The notes beneath the pieces are model-generated. The model had not been told where the DNA came from. It saw nothing but the letters and a program-made list of their open reading frames with translations, and did not search any database. Source: Aequorivita aurantiaca (GTDB lineage Bacteria > Bacteroidota > Bacteroidia > Flavobacteriales > Flavobacteriaceae). From it: DNA of 64,000 nucleotides. Shown piece after piece: positions 54,079 to 62,662 of the stretch; position 1 is the first letter of the stretch, and each line of letters begins with the position of its first letter. Position numbers and translations under genes: made by a program. Where the stretch lies: positions 558,001-622,000 of the forward strand of contig NZ_JAUGQQ010000001.1 in NCBI RefSeq assembly GCF_030410135.1, given 5' to 3'.

Positions 54079-54465
54079 TTAACGTTTAGAGAACTGGAAT
54101 TTCTTACGGGCTTTTTTCTGTCCGAATTTCTTGCGTTCTACCATTCTTGGATCTCGTGTAAGCAAACCTTCTGGTTTCAAGATTCCGCGGTTTTCGTCAT
54201 TTAAAGTGCACATAGCGCGGGAAATGGCAAGGCGAATTGCTTCGGCCTGTCCTGTAATTCCACCGCCAAACACGTTTACGGTGATGTCGAAAGTTTTTTC
54301 GTTATCTGTAAGTGTTAAGGGTTGTTTCACTTTATACTGAAGGGTTCCCGTTGGAAAATAATTTTCTAACTCACGCTTGTTGATGGTGATGTTTCCTTTA
54401 CCTTCTTTAAGGTACACACGTGCAACAGCGGTTTTTCTTCTGCCTATTTTGTGGATGGTTTCCAT
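54079..54465 (-). CDS. rpsI: 30S ribosomal protein S9
   Basis: This 128-residue protein has GRRKTAVARVYLKEGKGNITIN at the start, GGGITGQAEAIRLAISRAM in the middle, and the basic tail KKFGQKKARKKFQFSKR that reaches the P-site tRNA. It overlaps the rplM stop by one base (TAATG), so translation is coupled to rplM. Confidence 0.98.
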   Translation of the reverse strand: METIHKIGRRKTAVARVYLKEGKGNITINKRELENYFPTGTLQYKVKQPLTLTDNEKTFDITVNVFGGGITGQAEAIRLAISRAMCTLNDENRGILKPEGLLTRDPRMVERKKFGQKKARKKFQFSKR

Positions 54466-54923
54466 TATTTGCTGTTGTTAATAAGGTTAATAGTTCGAGG
54501 TTTTTGAGCTTCCTGTCCGTGGTTTGCATCAGCATACACTTTCAGGTTTCTGAACATTTCTGCTCCCAATTTGTTTTTTGGAAGCATCCCTTTTACAGCT
54601 TTTTCAATAAGCCTTGCAGGATCTTTTTTGTACATCTCCGTAGCGGTAAGGCTGCGTTGTCCACCAGGATAGCCCGTGTGGCGGATGTACGTTTTGTCGT
54701 TCCATTTGTTTCCGGTTAGGTTTACCTTGCCGGCATTAATAATAATTACGTTATCACCACAATCTACGTGAGGGGTGAAACTTGGCTTGTGCTTTCCGCG
54801 CAGCAATACTGCAACTTGGGTAGCAAGACGACCCAATGCCTGGCCGTCCGCATCTACTAGCAACCATTCTTTTACAACGGTATTCTTGTTAGCAGATACT
54901 GTTTTGTAACTTAATGTATCCAT
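54465..54923 (-). CDS. rplM: 50S ribosomal protein L13
   Basis: This 152-residue protein carries [45 protein letters not shown] and [20 protein letters not shown], both diagnostic of L13. It is the first gene of rplM-rpsI-rpsB-tsf and has a well-formed promoter 78 bp upstream. Confidence 0.98.
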   Translation of the reverse strand: MDTLSYKTVSANKNTVVKEWLLVDADGQALGRLATQVAVLLRGKHKPSFTPHVDCGDNVIIINAGKVNLTGNKWNDKTYIRHTGYPGGQRSLTATEMYKKDPARLIEKAVKGMLPKNKLGAEMFRNLKVYADANHGQEAQKPRTINLINNSK

Positions 54924-55001
54924 TTAGTTTTTTGTCAAAAAGGTTAATAAAATCATTGTTTTCTCACCCTCAAACAAAACAGATTTTGTCTAAGAGGGGT
55001 G

Positions 55002-55031
55002 CAAATGTAAGGTTATTTATTTGAAAAGCAA
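55002..55031 (-). promoter_or_regulatory. Promoter of the rplM-rpsI-rpsB-tsf operon
   Basis: On the minus strand TTG (complement of 55029-55031) is followed after 19 bp by TACATTTG (complement of 55002-55009). Both elements and the spacing match the Bacteroidota -33/-7 consensus, making this the best basal promoter in the window. Confidence 0.75.
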
Positions 55032-55115
55032 GAGGTGGGAAATAAATTTTGTTGTGAAAAAGACTTAAGACCGCTTCGCTGAAAGACGTAGGATAAAGGA
55101 CTGTTTCGTTTTCCT

Positions 55116-55131
55116 CCCGATAACTATCGGG
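55116..55131. repeat. CCCGAT-AACT-ATCGGG palindrome
   Basis: A 6-bp perfect inverted repeat with a 4-nt loop, 16 bp past the T9SS propeller gene's stop on the minus strand. It may act as a weak terminator or be one copy of a dispersed intergenic palindrome. Confidence 0.45.
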
Positions 55132-55146
55132 ATCGTTTTCAAAAGC

Positions 55147-56706
55147 TTATTCTTTCACAAACTTTTTCAACGCCACATTTTTCCCGGAATACAATTGAAT
55201 ATAATAAACGCCTAAAGCTAGGCTTGAAACATCCACTGTTGGGGAAACGGTTTCAACATCCAGTTGTCGCACTAGGCTGCCCAAAATGCTGTATATATTT
55301 ATTTTGTCAATAATTTTGTCTTGGCTATTAACCTGCAATATATTTTTTACGGGGTTTGGATAAATTGATATTGTAGAAGCAAAAACATTTTCATTTATCC
55401 CTAGGGTCGCGTCGTGTTTTATGATCCAGTAATCAAATCCCCCTCTAGAATTTTCAGTCTTATCTCCCGAAATATCTGAATTGGAATATCCAACCGTTAA
55501 AAAATCTCCATCACTCGTTTGAATTGAATTTCCGCCATGTTCGGATCCTCCACCACCAATTGTATTTTGCCATTCAATGATGCCTACATTATTAATTTTA
55601 ACAACCCAAAAATCTGAACCTCCAATGGAATTCTCTGTTTTATCGCCAGATATATCGGAATTTGAATTTCCAGATAAAAAATAACCCCCGTCGTTGCTTT
55701 CAGCGATTGAATGAATATTTTCATTGACTGCACCTCCAATTGTATTTTGCCAAATAATATTTCCAGTTTCATCTAATTTCAAAACCCAATAATCAAAAGA
55801 TCCATTTATTGCGTCTTCGGTTTTGTCGCCAACAGCATCAGAATTTGAACCTCCAGCCACAATATAACCACCATCTGTAGTTGATTTTATTTTAGGATAT
55901 AAGTCTATTTTATCCCCGCTTATAATTCTATCCCAAACCTGATTTCCAGAAGCATCTATTTTTAGTATCCAAAAGGGATCTAATGGGTTACCGCTAATGT
56001 CTAAATTTGAACTTATAATAAAACCCCCATCATTAGTTTTGTCTAGGCCATAAACTGTAACTGCATTTTCAATATTGTATGCATTTTGCCACATAATTGC
56101 TCCAGATGAATCTAATTTTAGAACCCAAGCATCAGAAAAACCTTGCCGCGCTACCGTACGGTCACCAGATATAGGAGAATGGGAATGACCGGCCAATAAA
56201 TAACCTCCGTCATTTGTTTTTACTAGTGAACCCAGTCTATCATATTCGTTACCACCAAATGTTTTTTGCCATTCTATATTTCCATTGGAGTTTAATTTCA
56301 AGATCCAGTAATCATCATCTCCTCTAGAATTTTCAGTTTTATCACCAGAAATGTCCGACTTAGAAACTCCCCCAATAATAAACCCGCCTTCACTAGTCTG
56401 AAGGGCTGAAACAAGGACGTCATCGGCACTACCGCCATAAGTTTTCTGCCAGAGGATATTACCATTATTATCTAGTTTTAGTACCCAAAAGTCTTGTCCT
56501 CCTCTAGAATCTTCAGTCTTTTCTCCAGAGATATTTGAATCTGAAGTTCCGCCAATAAAAATTCCACCATCCGTGGTTTCTATTATGGACCATAAAAGTT
56601 CTGTGCCACTGCCACCAATAGTTTTTTGCCATTGAATGTGTGGGTCTTGGGCGTTAATGGTAAGTAAAGAAAGCAATAGTGCTAAAAGAGTAGTCGTAGT
56701 TTTCAT
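55147..56706 (-). CDS. Secreted seven-repeat beta-propeller protein with T9SS sorting domain
   Basis: This 519-residue protein has a signal peptide (MKTTTTLLALLLSLLTINAQ). Seven repeats of about 52-62 residues follow, each with the pattern WQKTIGG ... T-x-DGG-[FY] ... SDISGDKTENSRGG-x-D-[FY]-W-[IV]-[LV]-K-[LI]. Seven such units strongly suggest a seven-bladed beta-propeller. The fourth repeat is shortened. The C-terminal ~75 residues are a T9SS sorting domain (ISIYPNPVKNILQVN ... GVYYIQLYSGKNVALKKFVKE). It is probably exposed on or released from the cell surface; ligand unknown. A relic with a near-identical C-terminal domain lies just upstream. Confidence 0.88.
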   Translation of the reverse strand: MKTTTTLLALLLSLLTINAQDPHIQWQKTIGGSGTELLWSIIETTDGGIFIGGTSDSNISGEKTEDSRGGQDFWVLKLDNNGNILWQKTYGGSADDVLVSALQTSEGGFIIGGVSKSDISGDKTENSRGDDDYWILKLNSNGNIEWQKTFGGNEYDRLGSLVKTNDGGYLLAGHSHSPISGDRTVARQGFSDAWVLKLDSSGAIMWQNAYNIENAVTVYGLDKTNDGGFIISSNLDISGNPLDPFWILKIDASGNQVWDRIISGDKIDLYPKIKSTTDGGYIVAGGSNSDAVGDKTEDAINGSFDYWVLKLDETGNIIWQNTIGGAVNENIHSIAESNDGGYFLSGNSNSDISGDKTENSIGGSDFWVVKINNVGIIEWQNTIGGGGSEHGGNSIQTSDGDFLTVGYSNSDISGDKTENSRGGFDYWIIKHDATLGINENVFASTISIYPNPVKNILQVNSQDKIIDKINIYSILGSLVRQLDVETVSPTVDVSSLALGVYYIQLYSGKNVALKKFVKE

Positions 56707-56791
56707 AATAATGGAATTTAAATTTAACCTACTATCAGTTAGTAAGATACAATTTTTTTAAATGAAAAATCCTAAAGTTTGAATTAAAAAA

Positions 56792-57015
56792 TTAATCCTT
56801 CACAAACTTTTTCAACGCCACATTTTTCCCGGAATACAGTTGAATATAATAAACGCCTGAAGCCAAGTTGGAAACATCCACGGTAGGGGAAACGGTTTCA
56901 ACATTCAGTTGCAACACTTTGCTGCCCGTCATGGTGTAAATGTTTACTTGGTCTATTGTTGTCCTGGGCATTTATTATAAATACGGAATAAAGCTAAAAG
57001 CGTAATTTTTTTCAT
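56792..57015 (-). pseudogene. Decayed T9SS-cargo gene: signal-peptide start joined to an orphan sorting domain
   Basis: The part nearest the stop (56792-56971) encodes 59 residues ending NVALKKFVKD and is almost the same as the sorting domain of the neighbouring propeller gene, at both DNA and protein level. Just upstream, in a different frame, an ATG at 57015 begins a signal-peptide-like start (MKKITLLALFRIYNK). In a third frame the bases encode INAQD, the usual cleavage-site end of such signal peptides. So the head and tail of a T9SS cargo remain with the middle deleted and frames broken. The 59-residue frame by itself has an ATG but no export signal. Confidence 0.75.
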
Positions 57016-57199
57016 CTCAAATAGAATGAATTTAATTGCATAAAATAATGAATTTCTTCTTCCGAAAAAACAAAAAGTTAAGAGTTTCTTAATTTCCCTA
57101 TAAAACTATCCTAAATGTTACTTAAGCATTTAATAAATAGTTACGCTACAAATCTCGGAATTATTTCATTTGACATTCCTAACAGTAAACTTTAATATT
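57016..57199 (+). other. Intergenic region upstream of the lipoprotein gene
   Basis: No ORF, RNA structure or clear promoter was recognised in this AT-rich stretch. Confidence 0.4.
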
Positions 57200-57670
57200 A
57201 TGAAACGATTAATGAGTGTATTATGTATGGCGATTTTGTTCGCATCATGTTCTTCCGATGATGATTCTTCTTCTTCTGAAATCAATCTCGAAGGTTCTTG
57301 GACCTTGACCCAAGCAAATTTGGGCGCGCCTGTGGATTTTAATAATGACGGTACCGCCGACCCTAATTTTATTGTTGAAGTACCCTGCTTTGAGGGTGAT
57401 ATAACCTTCAACGCAAATGGATCATTTACGCAAAACTTCAGTAGGGTGGAAGCCGAGGAAGTTAACGGTGAAATAGTTTATGTATGTAATGGTACCGTAA
57501 CAAATGCCGGTAGTTATGAATTAAACGGAAACCAGTTGACTACCACTATAAACACGGCCACTGGGCCCGAAGTTAACACTACCACTATTAATTTGAACAA
57601 TAATGTTTTAAAAGCAACATTTGACTATGAGGAGTATGGCGATATTGAATTTGTTTACCAAAAAGATTAA
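57200..57670 (+). CDS. Lipocalin-like surface lipoprotein
   Basis: This 156-residue lipoprotein has a lipobox FASC (Cys17) followed by SSDDDSSSSE, an acidic tether typical of flavobacterial lipoproteins. The rest looks like a small lipocalin-like beta-barrel: EGSWTLTQANLGAPVDFNNDGT at the start, ITFNANGSFTQNF, then GSYELNGNQLTTT and a final FDYEEYGDIEFVYQ. The ATG at 57200 is preferred over the in-frame 57170 start because it begins directly with the signal peptide. No operon partner. Function unknown. Confidence 0.75.
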   Translation: MKRLMSVLCMAILFASCSSDDDSSSSEINLEGSWTLTQANLGAPVDFNNDGTADPNFIVEVPCFEGDITFNANGSFTQNFSRVEAEEVNGEIVYVCNGTVTNAGSYELNGNQLTTTINTATGPEVNTTTINLNNNVLKATFDYEEYGDIEFVYQKD

Positions 57671-57697
57671 AATAATTTCTTTTTAAAGAATATGAAA

Positions 57698-57727
57698 ATG
57701 ACGTTTCAAGAGAAACGTCATTTTTTT
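57698..57727. terminator. Bidirectional terminator between the lipoprotein gene and polA
   Basis: The stem ATGACGTTTC (57698-57707) pairs with GAAACGTCAT (57712-57721) around AAGA, followed by seven T; A residues precede the stem for the minus direction. Confidence 0.9.
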
Positions 57728-57767
57728 ATGTAGATATGTGAACCGCACTATGAGAAATTGAAAATTA

Positions 57768-60608
57768 TCAATGCGCCTCCAACCAATTCTCCCCAAAGCC
57801 CAAATCAACATCCAGCGGCACGGTTAGCTTATAAGCATTTTCCATTTCGTGTTTTACCATCGTTTTTAATTTTTCCAGTTCGGGTTTGAAGGCATCAAAA
57901 ACAAGTTCATCGTGTACTTGAAGCAACATCTTGCTTTTGTAGTTTTCTTCGGAAAGTTTTTGGTGGATATTAATCATCGCTATTTTAATAATATCCGCAG
58001 CACTTCCTTGAATTGGGGCATTTACGGCATTTCGTTCCGCGGCACCGCGCACCACTTGGTTGCTTCCATTGATGTCCTTTAAATAACGTCTTCGGCCCAT
58101 AACCGTTTCCACATAGCCATTTTCACGCGCAAACTGAATTTGTTCGCTTATGTAATTCCGGAGTTTTGGGTAGGTTTTATAATACGTCTCAATCAAATCT
58201 TTCGCCTCGCCTCGGGAAAGATCGGTTTGGTTGCTCAATCCGAAAGCGGAAACGCCGTAAACAATCCCGAAATTCACCGTTTTTGCATTGCTTCGTTGCT
58301 CGCGCGTCACTTCATCTATCGGCACATTAAAAACTTTTGAAGCCGTGGAAGCGTGAATATCCTCTCCTTTTCTGAAAGCTTCAATCATCGTATCTTCTTC
58401 GCTTAGTGCAGCAATAATGCGCAATTCTATTTGTGAATAATCCGCCGCCATCAAAACATAATCTTCGTTTCGAGGAATAAATGCTTTCCGAACTTCGCGT
58501 CCACGCTCGGTTCTAATTGGTATATTTTGAAGATTTGGATTATTGCTACTCAAACGTCCCGTTGCAGCCACAGTTTGCATATAATCTGTATGCACGCGGC
58601 CGGTCGATTTTTCAACCTGCCCAGGAAGCGCATCCACATAAGTGCTTTTCAATTTTGAAAGTCCGCGGTATTCCAGTACATCGCGGATAATTTTGTGGTC
58701 TTTTGCCAAAAATGAAAGTACATCTTCCGCCGTGGAATATTGCCCGGTTTTGGTTTTTTTCGGTTTATCGATCAACTTCATTTTTTCGAAAAGAATTTCG
58801 CCCAATTGTTTTGGGGAGGCGATATTGAAAGTCTCGCCAGCCTCTTCGTAAATGTGTTGTTCAAGCTGAAGGATATCCTTATCCAATTCCTTGGAAAGTT
58901 TTTTCAGAAAATCCTCGTCGAGATTGATGCCTTCCAATTCCATATCGGCCAAAACCCGGAGCAGTGGCACTTCAATTTCATCAAAAAGTTTTTGGGTATT
59001 GGCCTCACCCAATTCGTTCACAAAATGTTCCTTTAATTGAAACGTAACATCGGCATCCTCAACGGCATATTCGGTCTGTTTTTCAATCGGCACGTCACGC
59101 ATACTTAATTGATTTTTACCCTTTTTGCCAATAAGCGCTTCGATGGAAACGGGAGTATAATTCAGGTAGGTTTCGCTCAAAACGTCCATATTATGGCGCA
59201 TATCGGGGTTTATTAAATAGTGCGCGAGCATGGTATCAAAAAGTTTCCCTTTTACATTTACGTGATATTTTGCCAGCATTTTGAAATCATATTTCAAATT
59301 CTGTCCGATTTTCTCAATAGTTTCATCCTCAAAAAAGGGTCGCAATTCCTCAATTAAAAGCTGGGCATCGAGTTTGTTTTCTGGGAATGGCACATAAAAT
59401 CCCTTCCCTTTTTCCCAAGAAAACGCAATGCCAACCAGTTCCGCTTCAATGCAATTTATGCTTGTAGTTTCCGTATCAAAACACACACTTTTCTGTTTCA
59501 TCAAATTCTGAAGAAACAATTTTCTGCCCATTCCGGGTTGAACGGTTTGATAAAAATGTTCGGTATTTTCAATGGTTGCCCGACTGTTGAAACTTTTTAT
59601 TTCTGTGGCAGTTTCATTGTCGCCGCCAAAAAGTGAAAACTGTCCGCTGCCCGCCGAAGTTGCGGTGGCCCGTTTTGCCGTTTCCGAATTCGAAATCTGT
59701 GTAACCCTTTCCGTAGTGCCTTCCTCAGAAAACAATTTCAAAAACTGCTCCTTCAGTCTGCGGAATTCCAACTCCTCAAAAATCTGCTGCACTTTTTCGC
59801 CATCGGGCATCGATAGTTCGTAATCCTTTTCATTAAATGTAACGTCGCAAGTGGTGCAAATGGTAGCGAGCTTTTTAGAAAGCAAACCCAGTTCTGCGTT
59901 GGCTTCAACTTTCGCCTTCATCGCACCTTTCAGCTTATCGGTATTTGCCAAAAGATTCTCCATAGAGCCAAATTCAGCAATAAATTTCATAGCCGTCTTT
60001 TCGCCAACGCCGGGCAATCCGGGAATATTATCGCTGGCATCGCCCATCATTCCCAAATAATCAATTACCTGCTCTGGGCGTTCCACTCCGAAACGTTTCT
60101 GCACCTCCGGTATGCCCCAAATTTCAATGGCATTGCCCATTCGCGCGGGGCGGTACATAAAAATATTTTCAGAAACCAACTGCCCAAAATCCTTATCGGG
60201 CGTAACCATAAAAACTTGGTACCCCTGTTTTTCGGCCTGTTGCGCGAGAGTTCCTATAATATCGTCAGCCTCCAAACCCGAAAGTTCAACGCAGGGAATG
60301 TGCATTGCCTTTATTATTTCCTGAATAATTGGGATGGATTGGCGAATAACGTCGGGCGTTTCGTTGCGGTTTGCTTTGTATTCCGCAAAAAGTTCAGTTC
60401 GTTCCGCGCTGCCATCCTTGTCAAAACACACGGCCAAATGGTCGGGACGCTCGCGGCGGATAACATCAAAAAGGGAATTCATAAATCCCAAAATGGCCGA
60501 GGTATCCTGCCCTTTACTGTTTATGGTTGGATTTTTTATAAATGCGAAATAGCCACGGAAGATTAGGGCGTAGGCATCGAGAAGGAAAAGTCGTTTTTGG
60601 GTGGACAT
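57768..60608 (-). CDS. polA: DNA polymerase I
   Basis: This 946-residue replication and repair polymerase removes RNA primers and fills gaps. The N-terminal 5'-3' exonuclease domain (about 1-300) has YALIFRGYFAF, GLEADDIIGTLA and TPDKDFGQLV. The 3'-5' exonuclease domain (about 370-550) keeps its metal-binding acids (CFDTETTSIN), so proofreading is likely active, unlike in some relatives. The polymerase domain has motif A (LMAADYSQIELRIIAAL), motif B (RSNAKTVNFGIVYG) and motif C (LLQVHDELVFDA). A TAGTTTTG -7 lies 22 bp before the start. Confidence 0.98.
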   Translation of the reverse strand: MSTQKRLFLLDAYALIFRGYFAFIKNPTINSKGQDTSAILGFMNSLFDVIRRERPDHLAVCFDKDGSAERTELFAEYKANRNETPDVIRQSIPIIQEIIKAMHIPCVELSGLEADDIIGTLAQQAEKQGYQVFMVTPDKDFGQLVSENIFMYRPARMGNAIEIWGIPEVQKRFGVERPEQVIDYLGMMGDASDNIPGLPGVGEKTAMKFIAEFGSMENLLANTDKLKGAMKAKVEANAELGLLSKKLATICTTCDVTFNEKDYELSMPDGEKVQQIFEELEFRRLKEQFLKLFSEEGTTERVTQISNSETAKRATATSAGSGQFSLFGGDNETATEIKSFNSRATIENTEHFYQTVQPGMGRKLFLQNLMKQKSVCFDTETTSINCIEAELVGIAFSWEKGKGFYVPFPENKLDAQLLIEELRPFFEDETIEKIGQNLKYDFKMLAKYHVNVKGKLFDTMLAHYLINPDMRHNMDVLSETYLNYTPVSIEALIGKKGKNQLSMRDVPIEKQTEYAVEDADVTFQLKEHFVNELGEANTQKLFDEIEVPLLRVLADMELEGINLDEDFLKKLSKELDKDILQLEQHIYEEAGETFNIASPKQLGEILFEKMKLIDKPKKTKTGQYSTAEDVLSFLAKDHKIIRDVLEYRGLSKLKSTYVDALPGQVEKSTGRVHTDYMQTVAATGRLSSNNPNLQNIPIRTERGREVRKAFIPRNEDYVLMAADYSQIELRIIAALSEEDTMIEAFRKGEDIHASTASKVFNVPIDEVTREQRSNAKTVNFGIVYGVSAFGLSNQTDLSRGEAKDLIETYYKTYPKLRNYISEQIQFARENGYVETVMGRRRYLKDINGSNQVVRGAAERNAVNAPIQGSAADIIKIAMINIHQKLSEENYKSKMLLQVHDELVFDAFKPELEKLKTMVKHEMENAYKLTVPLDVDLGFGENWLEAH

Positions 60609-60630
60609 GAATGAATTTTTAGACGAGTTT

Positions 60631-60638
60631 CAAAACTA
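60631..60638 (-). promoter_or_regulatory. -7 element of polA
   Basis: TAGTTTTG on the minus strand matches TAnnTTTG exactly, 22 bp before the polA start. Confidence 0.45.
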
Positions 60639-60653
60639 CAAAACTTCTGCCGT

Positions 60654-60694
60654 GGGGCGAAATTAATTGGATTGCAATTCGTATTTTTCGCCCC
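60654..60694 (+). promoter_or_regulatory. Inverted repeat over the isoaspartyl peptidase promoter
   Basis: GGGGCGAAA (60654-60662) and TTTCGCCCC (60686-60694) are perfect 9-bp arms separated by 23 bp. The right arm overlaps a near-consensus -7 (TATTTTTC, 60682-60689), and the start codon is 14 bp further on. It is a candidate operator for a dimeric regulator or a cruciform. Confidence 0.4.
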
Positions 60695-60708
60695 TAAAAT
60701 AATTCCGA

Positions 60709-61641
60709 ATGAAAAAATTTTCAATGGTAATCCACGGCGGCGCCGGCACACTTGTGAAAGGCTTGATGACTCCCGAAAAAGAAGAGCAATATAAAGCCGC
60801 TTTAAACGAAGCCTTGGAAAAAGGATATGCCATTTTGGAGAATGGCGGAAGTGCCTTGGATGCGGTTGAAACTGCCGTAAATTATTTGGAAGATTCCCCG
60901 CTTTTTAACGCCGGAAGGGGAAGCGTTTTCACCAATGATGGCACCCATGAAATGGACGCAGCTATTATGGATGGCAAGACTTTGGATGCTGGCGCGGTTT
61001 CCTTAATTTCGGGAATTAAGAATCCGGTGTCATTGGCGCGTGCTATTATGGAAAAAACCGACCACGTTTTTTTGGCCGGAGATGGCGCAATGCGTTTCGC
61101 AAAAAGTTTGGATTACAAATTGGAAACCCCAGAATATTTTTATGACGAACACCGCTACCAGCAATGGCAAAACATAAAGGACAGCGATAAATTTCAGTTG
61201 GACCACAGTCTGAAAAAGGAAGGCAAATTCGGAACGGTGGGTGCCGTGGCCTGCGATAAAAATGGAAACATTGCCGCCGCAACTTCAACCGGCGGAATGA
61301 CCAATAAAAAATGGGGAAGAATTGGTGACAGCCCAATGATTGGCGCCGGAAACTACGCCAATAACAAAACTTGCGCGGTAAGTTGCACGGGCAGCGGCGA
61401 ATTTTTCATTCGTGGCGTGGTGGCTTACGACGTTTCCTGTTTGATGGAATATAAAGGAATGACTTTGGAAGAAGCAGCTTCCGAGGTAATTAACAAACGC
61501 GTTTTGGAAATTGGTGGCGATGGCGGCCTAATTGCCGTCGATTCTGATGGAAATATTGCAATGCCGTTCAATACCGAGGGAATGTACCGAGCCTTTAAAA
61601 CTTCCGAAGGAAAAAAAGAAATTGGGATTTATAAAGATTAA
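60709..61641 (+). CDS. Isoaspartyl peptidase / plant-type L-asparaginase
   Basis: This 310-residue N-terminal-nucleophile hydrolase matures by self-cleavage before a threonine. The cleavage site and nucleophile are Thr176 in GKFGTVGAVA. VIHGGAGT at the start and FNAGRGSVFTNDGTHEMDA are typical of the family. It cleaves beta-aspartyl dipeptides, including the beta-Asp-Arg released from cyanophycin by cyanophycinase, whose gene lies 52 bp away on the opposite strand, followed by cphA. This context supports a role in completing cyanophycin breakdown. It is divergent from polA. Confidence 0.95.
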   Translation: MKKFSMVIHGGAGTLVKGLMTPEKEEQYKAALNEALEKGYAILENGGSALDAVETAVNYLEDSPLFNAGRGSVFTNDGTHEMDAAIMDGKTLDAGAVSLISGIKNPVSLARAIMEKTDHVFLAGDGAMRFAKSLDYKLETPEYFYDEHRYQQWQNIKDSDKFQLDHSLKKEGKFGTVGAVACDKNGNIAAATSTGGMTNKKWGRIGDSPMIGAGNYANNKTCAVSCTGSGEFFIRGVVAYDVSCLMEYKGMTLEEAASEVINKRVLEIGGDGGLIAVDSDGNIAMPFNTEGMYRAFKTSEGKKEIGIYKD

Positions 61642-61656
61642 ATTAACTCGATTTAT

Positions 61657-61691
61657 AGCCTAAAGCCTAAAGCCTAAAGCCTACAGCCTAT
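61657..61691. repeat. Heptamer tandem repeat between the peptidase and cyanophycinase genes
   Basis: The unit AGCCTAA occurs three times in a row from 61657, followed by AGCCTAC and AGCCTAT, so five units with a 7-bp period. It lies just before the cyanophycinase stop (61694). Confidence 0.8.
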
Positions 61692-61693
61692 AG

Positions 61694-62566
61694 CTACAAA
61701 GCCTGCGCATCCGTCATTTGAATGTGCATAGGGGAAATCTTGATCTTGTTCTTCTTTATGTCCAGTTTGTCGCCATTGGCGAGAATATGGGTTTTTAGAT
61801 TGGTAAGTGACATCGGGGAACCTTCCACAACTACATTTTGATTGTTGTGCTTCAATTTTCGGGGGTCAAAAAGAATGACCATTCCGGAACCAATCACTTC
61901 CGCCATATTGCAATTTTTTATTACCAAACCAGTATCTTCCGCCAAACCGATGCCTATCATTTCGGGGAAACGCGCAACGGCTTCGGCAAGCCTTCCAAAG
62001 CGGCCACGACGAATAAAATGCGAATCGATAATCAGGTTTGGGATAAAACCCATTCCTTCGCCCATCAACACGGCTCCTTTTGTAAATGCTTCTTTAATGC
62101 CCCCGCCTTTTATCATTTCCTGGCTCATACACATAGCTCCAGCGCTGGTTCCGGCAATTACGAAATTATCGTCTTCGTAACGTTGCTTAATAATTTTATG
62201 CAATAAACTTCCGCCAATATATTGTACGATTTTGGATTGGTCGCCGCCTGTAAACATAACGCAATCGGCTTTTTTTATCAAATCCAGATTTTTCTTTTCT
62301 TCGGAATCCTCACGATTTCGGATGTCCATGATATGAACATTTTCGCAGCCCAACTTTCCAAAAGCGTTCAAATAATTTTGGCTCACTTCATTAGGAATGC
62401 TTGATGCTGTTGGAATCACAATTATCATAGCATCCTTGCCTCCGCTTTCCCGAACTACGCGCGAAAGAATCCCTTCCTGAATATATTCCAGCGTATAAAT
62501 TTCGCTTTGTTCAATGCCTTTATCTTCATTTCCACCTATGGGGATCAGTGTGCCTTTTACGCTCAT
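61694..62566 (-). CDS. cphB: Cyanophycinase
   Basis: This 290-residue serine-type exopeptidase (family S51) cuts cyanophycin to beta-Asp-Arg dipeptides. The nucleophile is Ser141 in IAGTSAGAM. IPIGGNEDKG at the start and MFTGGDQSKIVQYI are typical; the His/Glu partners lie downstream (GLAEDTGLVI). There is no signal peptide, consistent with an intracellular enzyme. It is divergent from cphA with a 96-bp gap and convergent with the isoaspartyl peptidase. A TATTTTTG -7 lies 20 bp before its start. Confidence 0.93.
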   Translation of the reverse strand: MSVKGTLIPIGGNEDKGIEQSEIYTLEYIQEGILSRVVRESGGKDAMIIVIPTASSIPNEVSQNYLNAFGKLGCENVHIMDIRNREDSEEKKNLDLIKKADCVMFTGGDQSKIVQYIGGSLLHKIIKQRYEDDNFVIAGTSAGAMCMSQEMIKGGGIKEAFTKGAVLMGEGMGFIPNLIIDSHFIRRGRFGRLAEAVARFPEMIGIGLAEDTGLVIKNCNMAEVIGSGMVILFDPRKLKHNNQNVVVEGSPMSLTNLKTHILANGDKLDIKKNKIKISPMHIQMTDAQAL

Positions 62567-62586
62567 GAATTTATTTTATTTGCCCG

Positions 62587-62594
62587 CAAAAATA
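62587..62594 (-). promoter_or_regulatory. -7 element of the cyanophycinase gene
   Basis: TATTTTTG on the minus strand matches TAnnTTTG exactly, 20 bp before the start codon. Confidence 0.45.
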
Positions 62595-62662
62595 CAGCAA
62601 TTGTTATAAAAATTAATCATATATTTAACAAATTCGATCCTAATATAAAAATTCACCATCCT

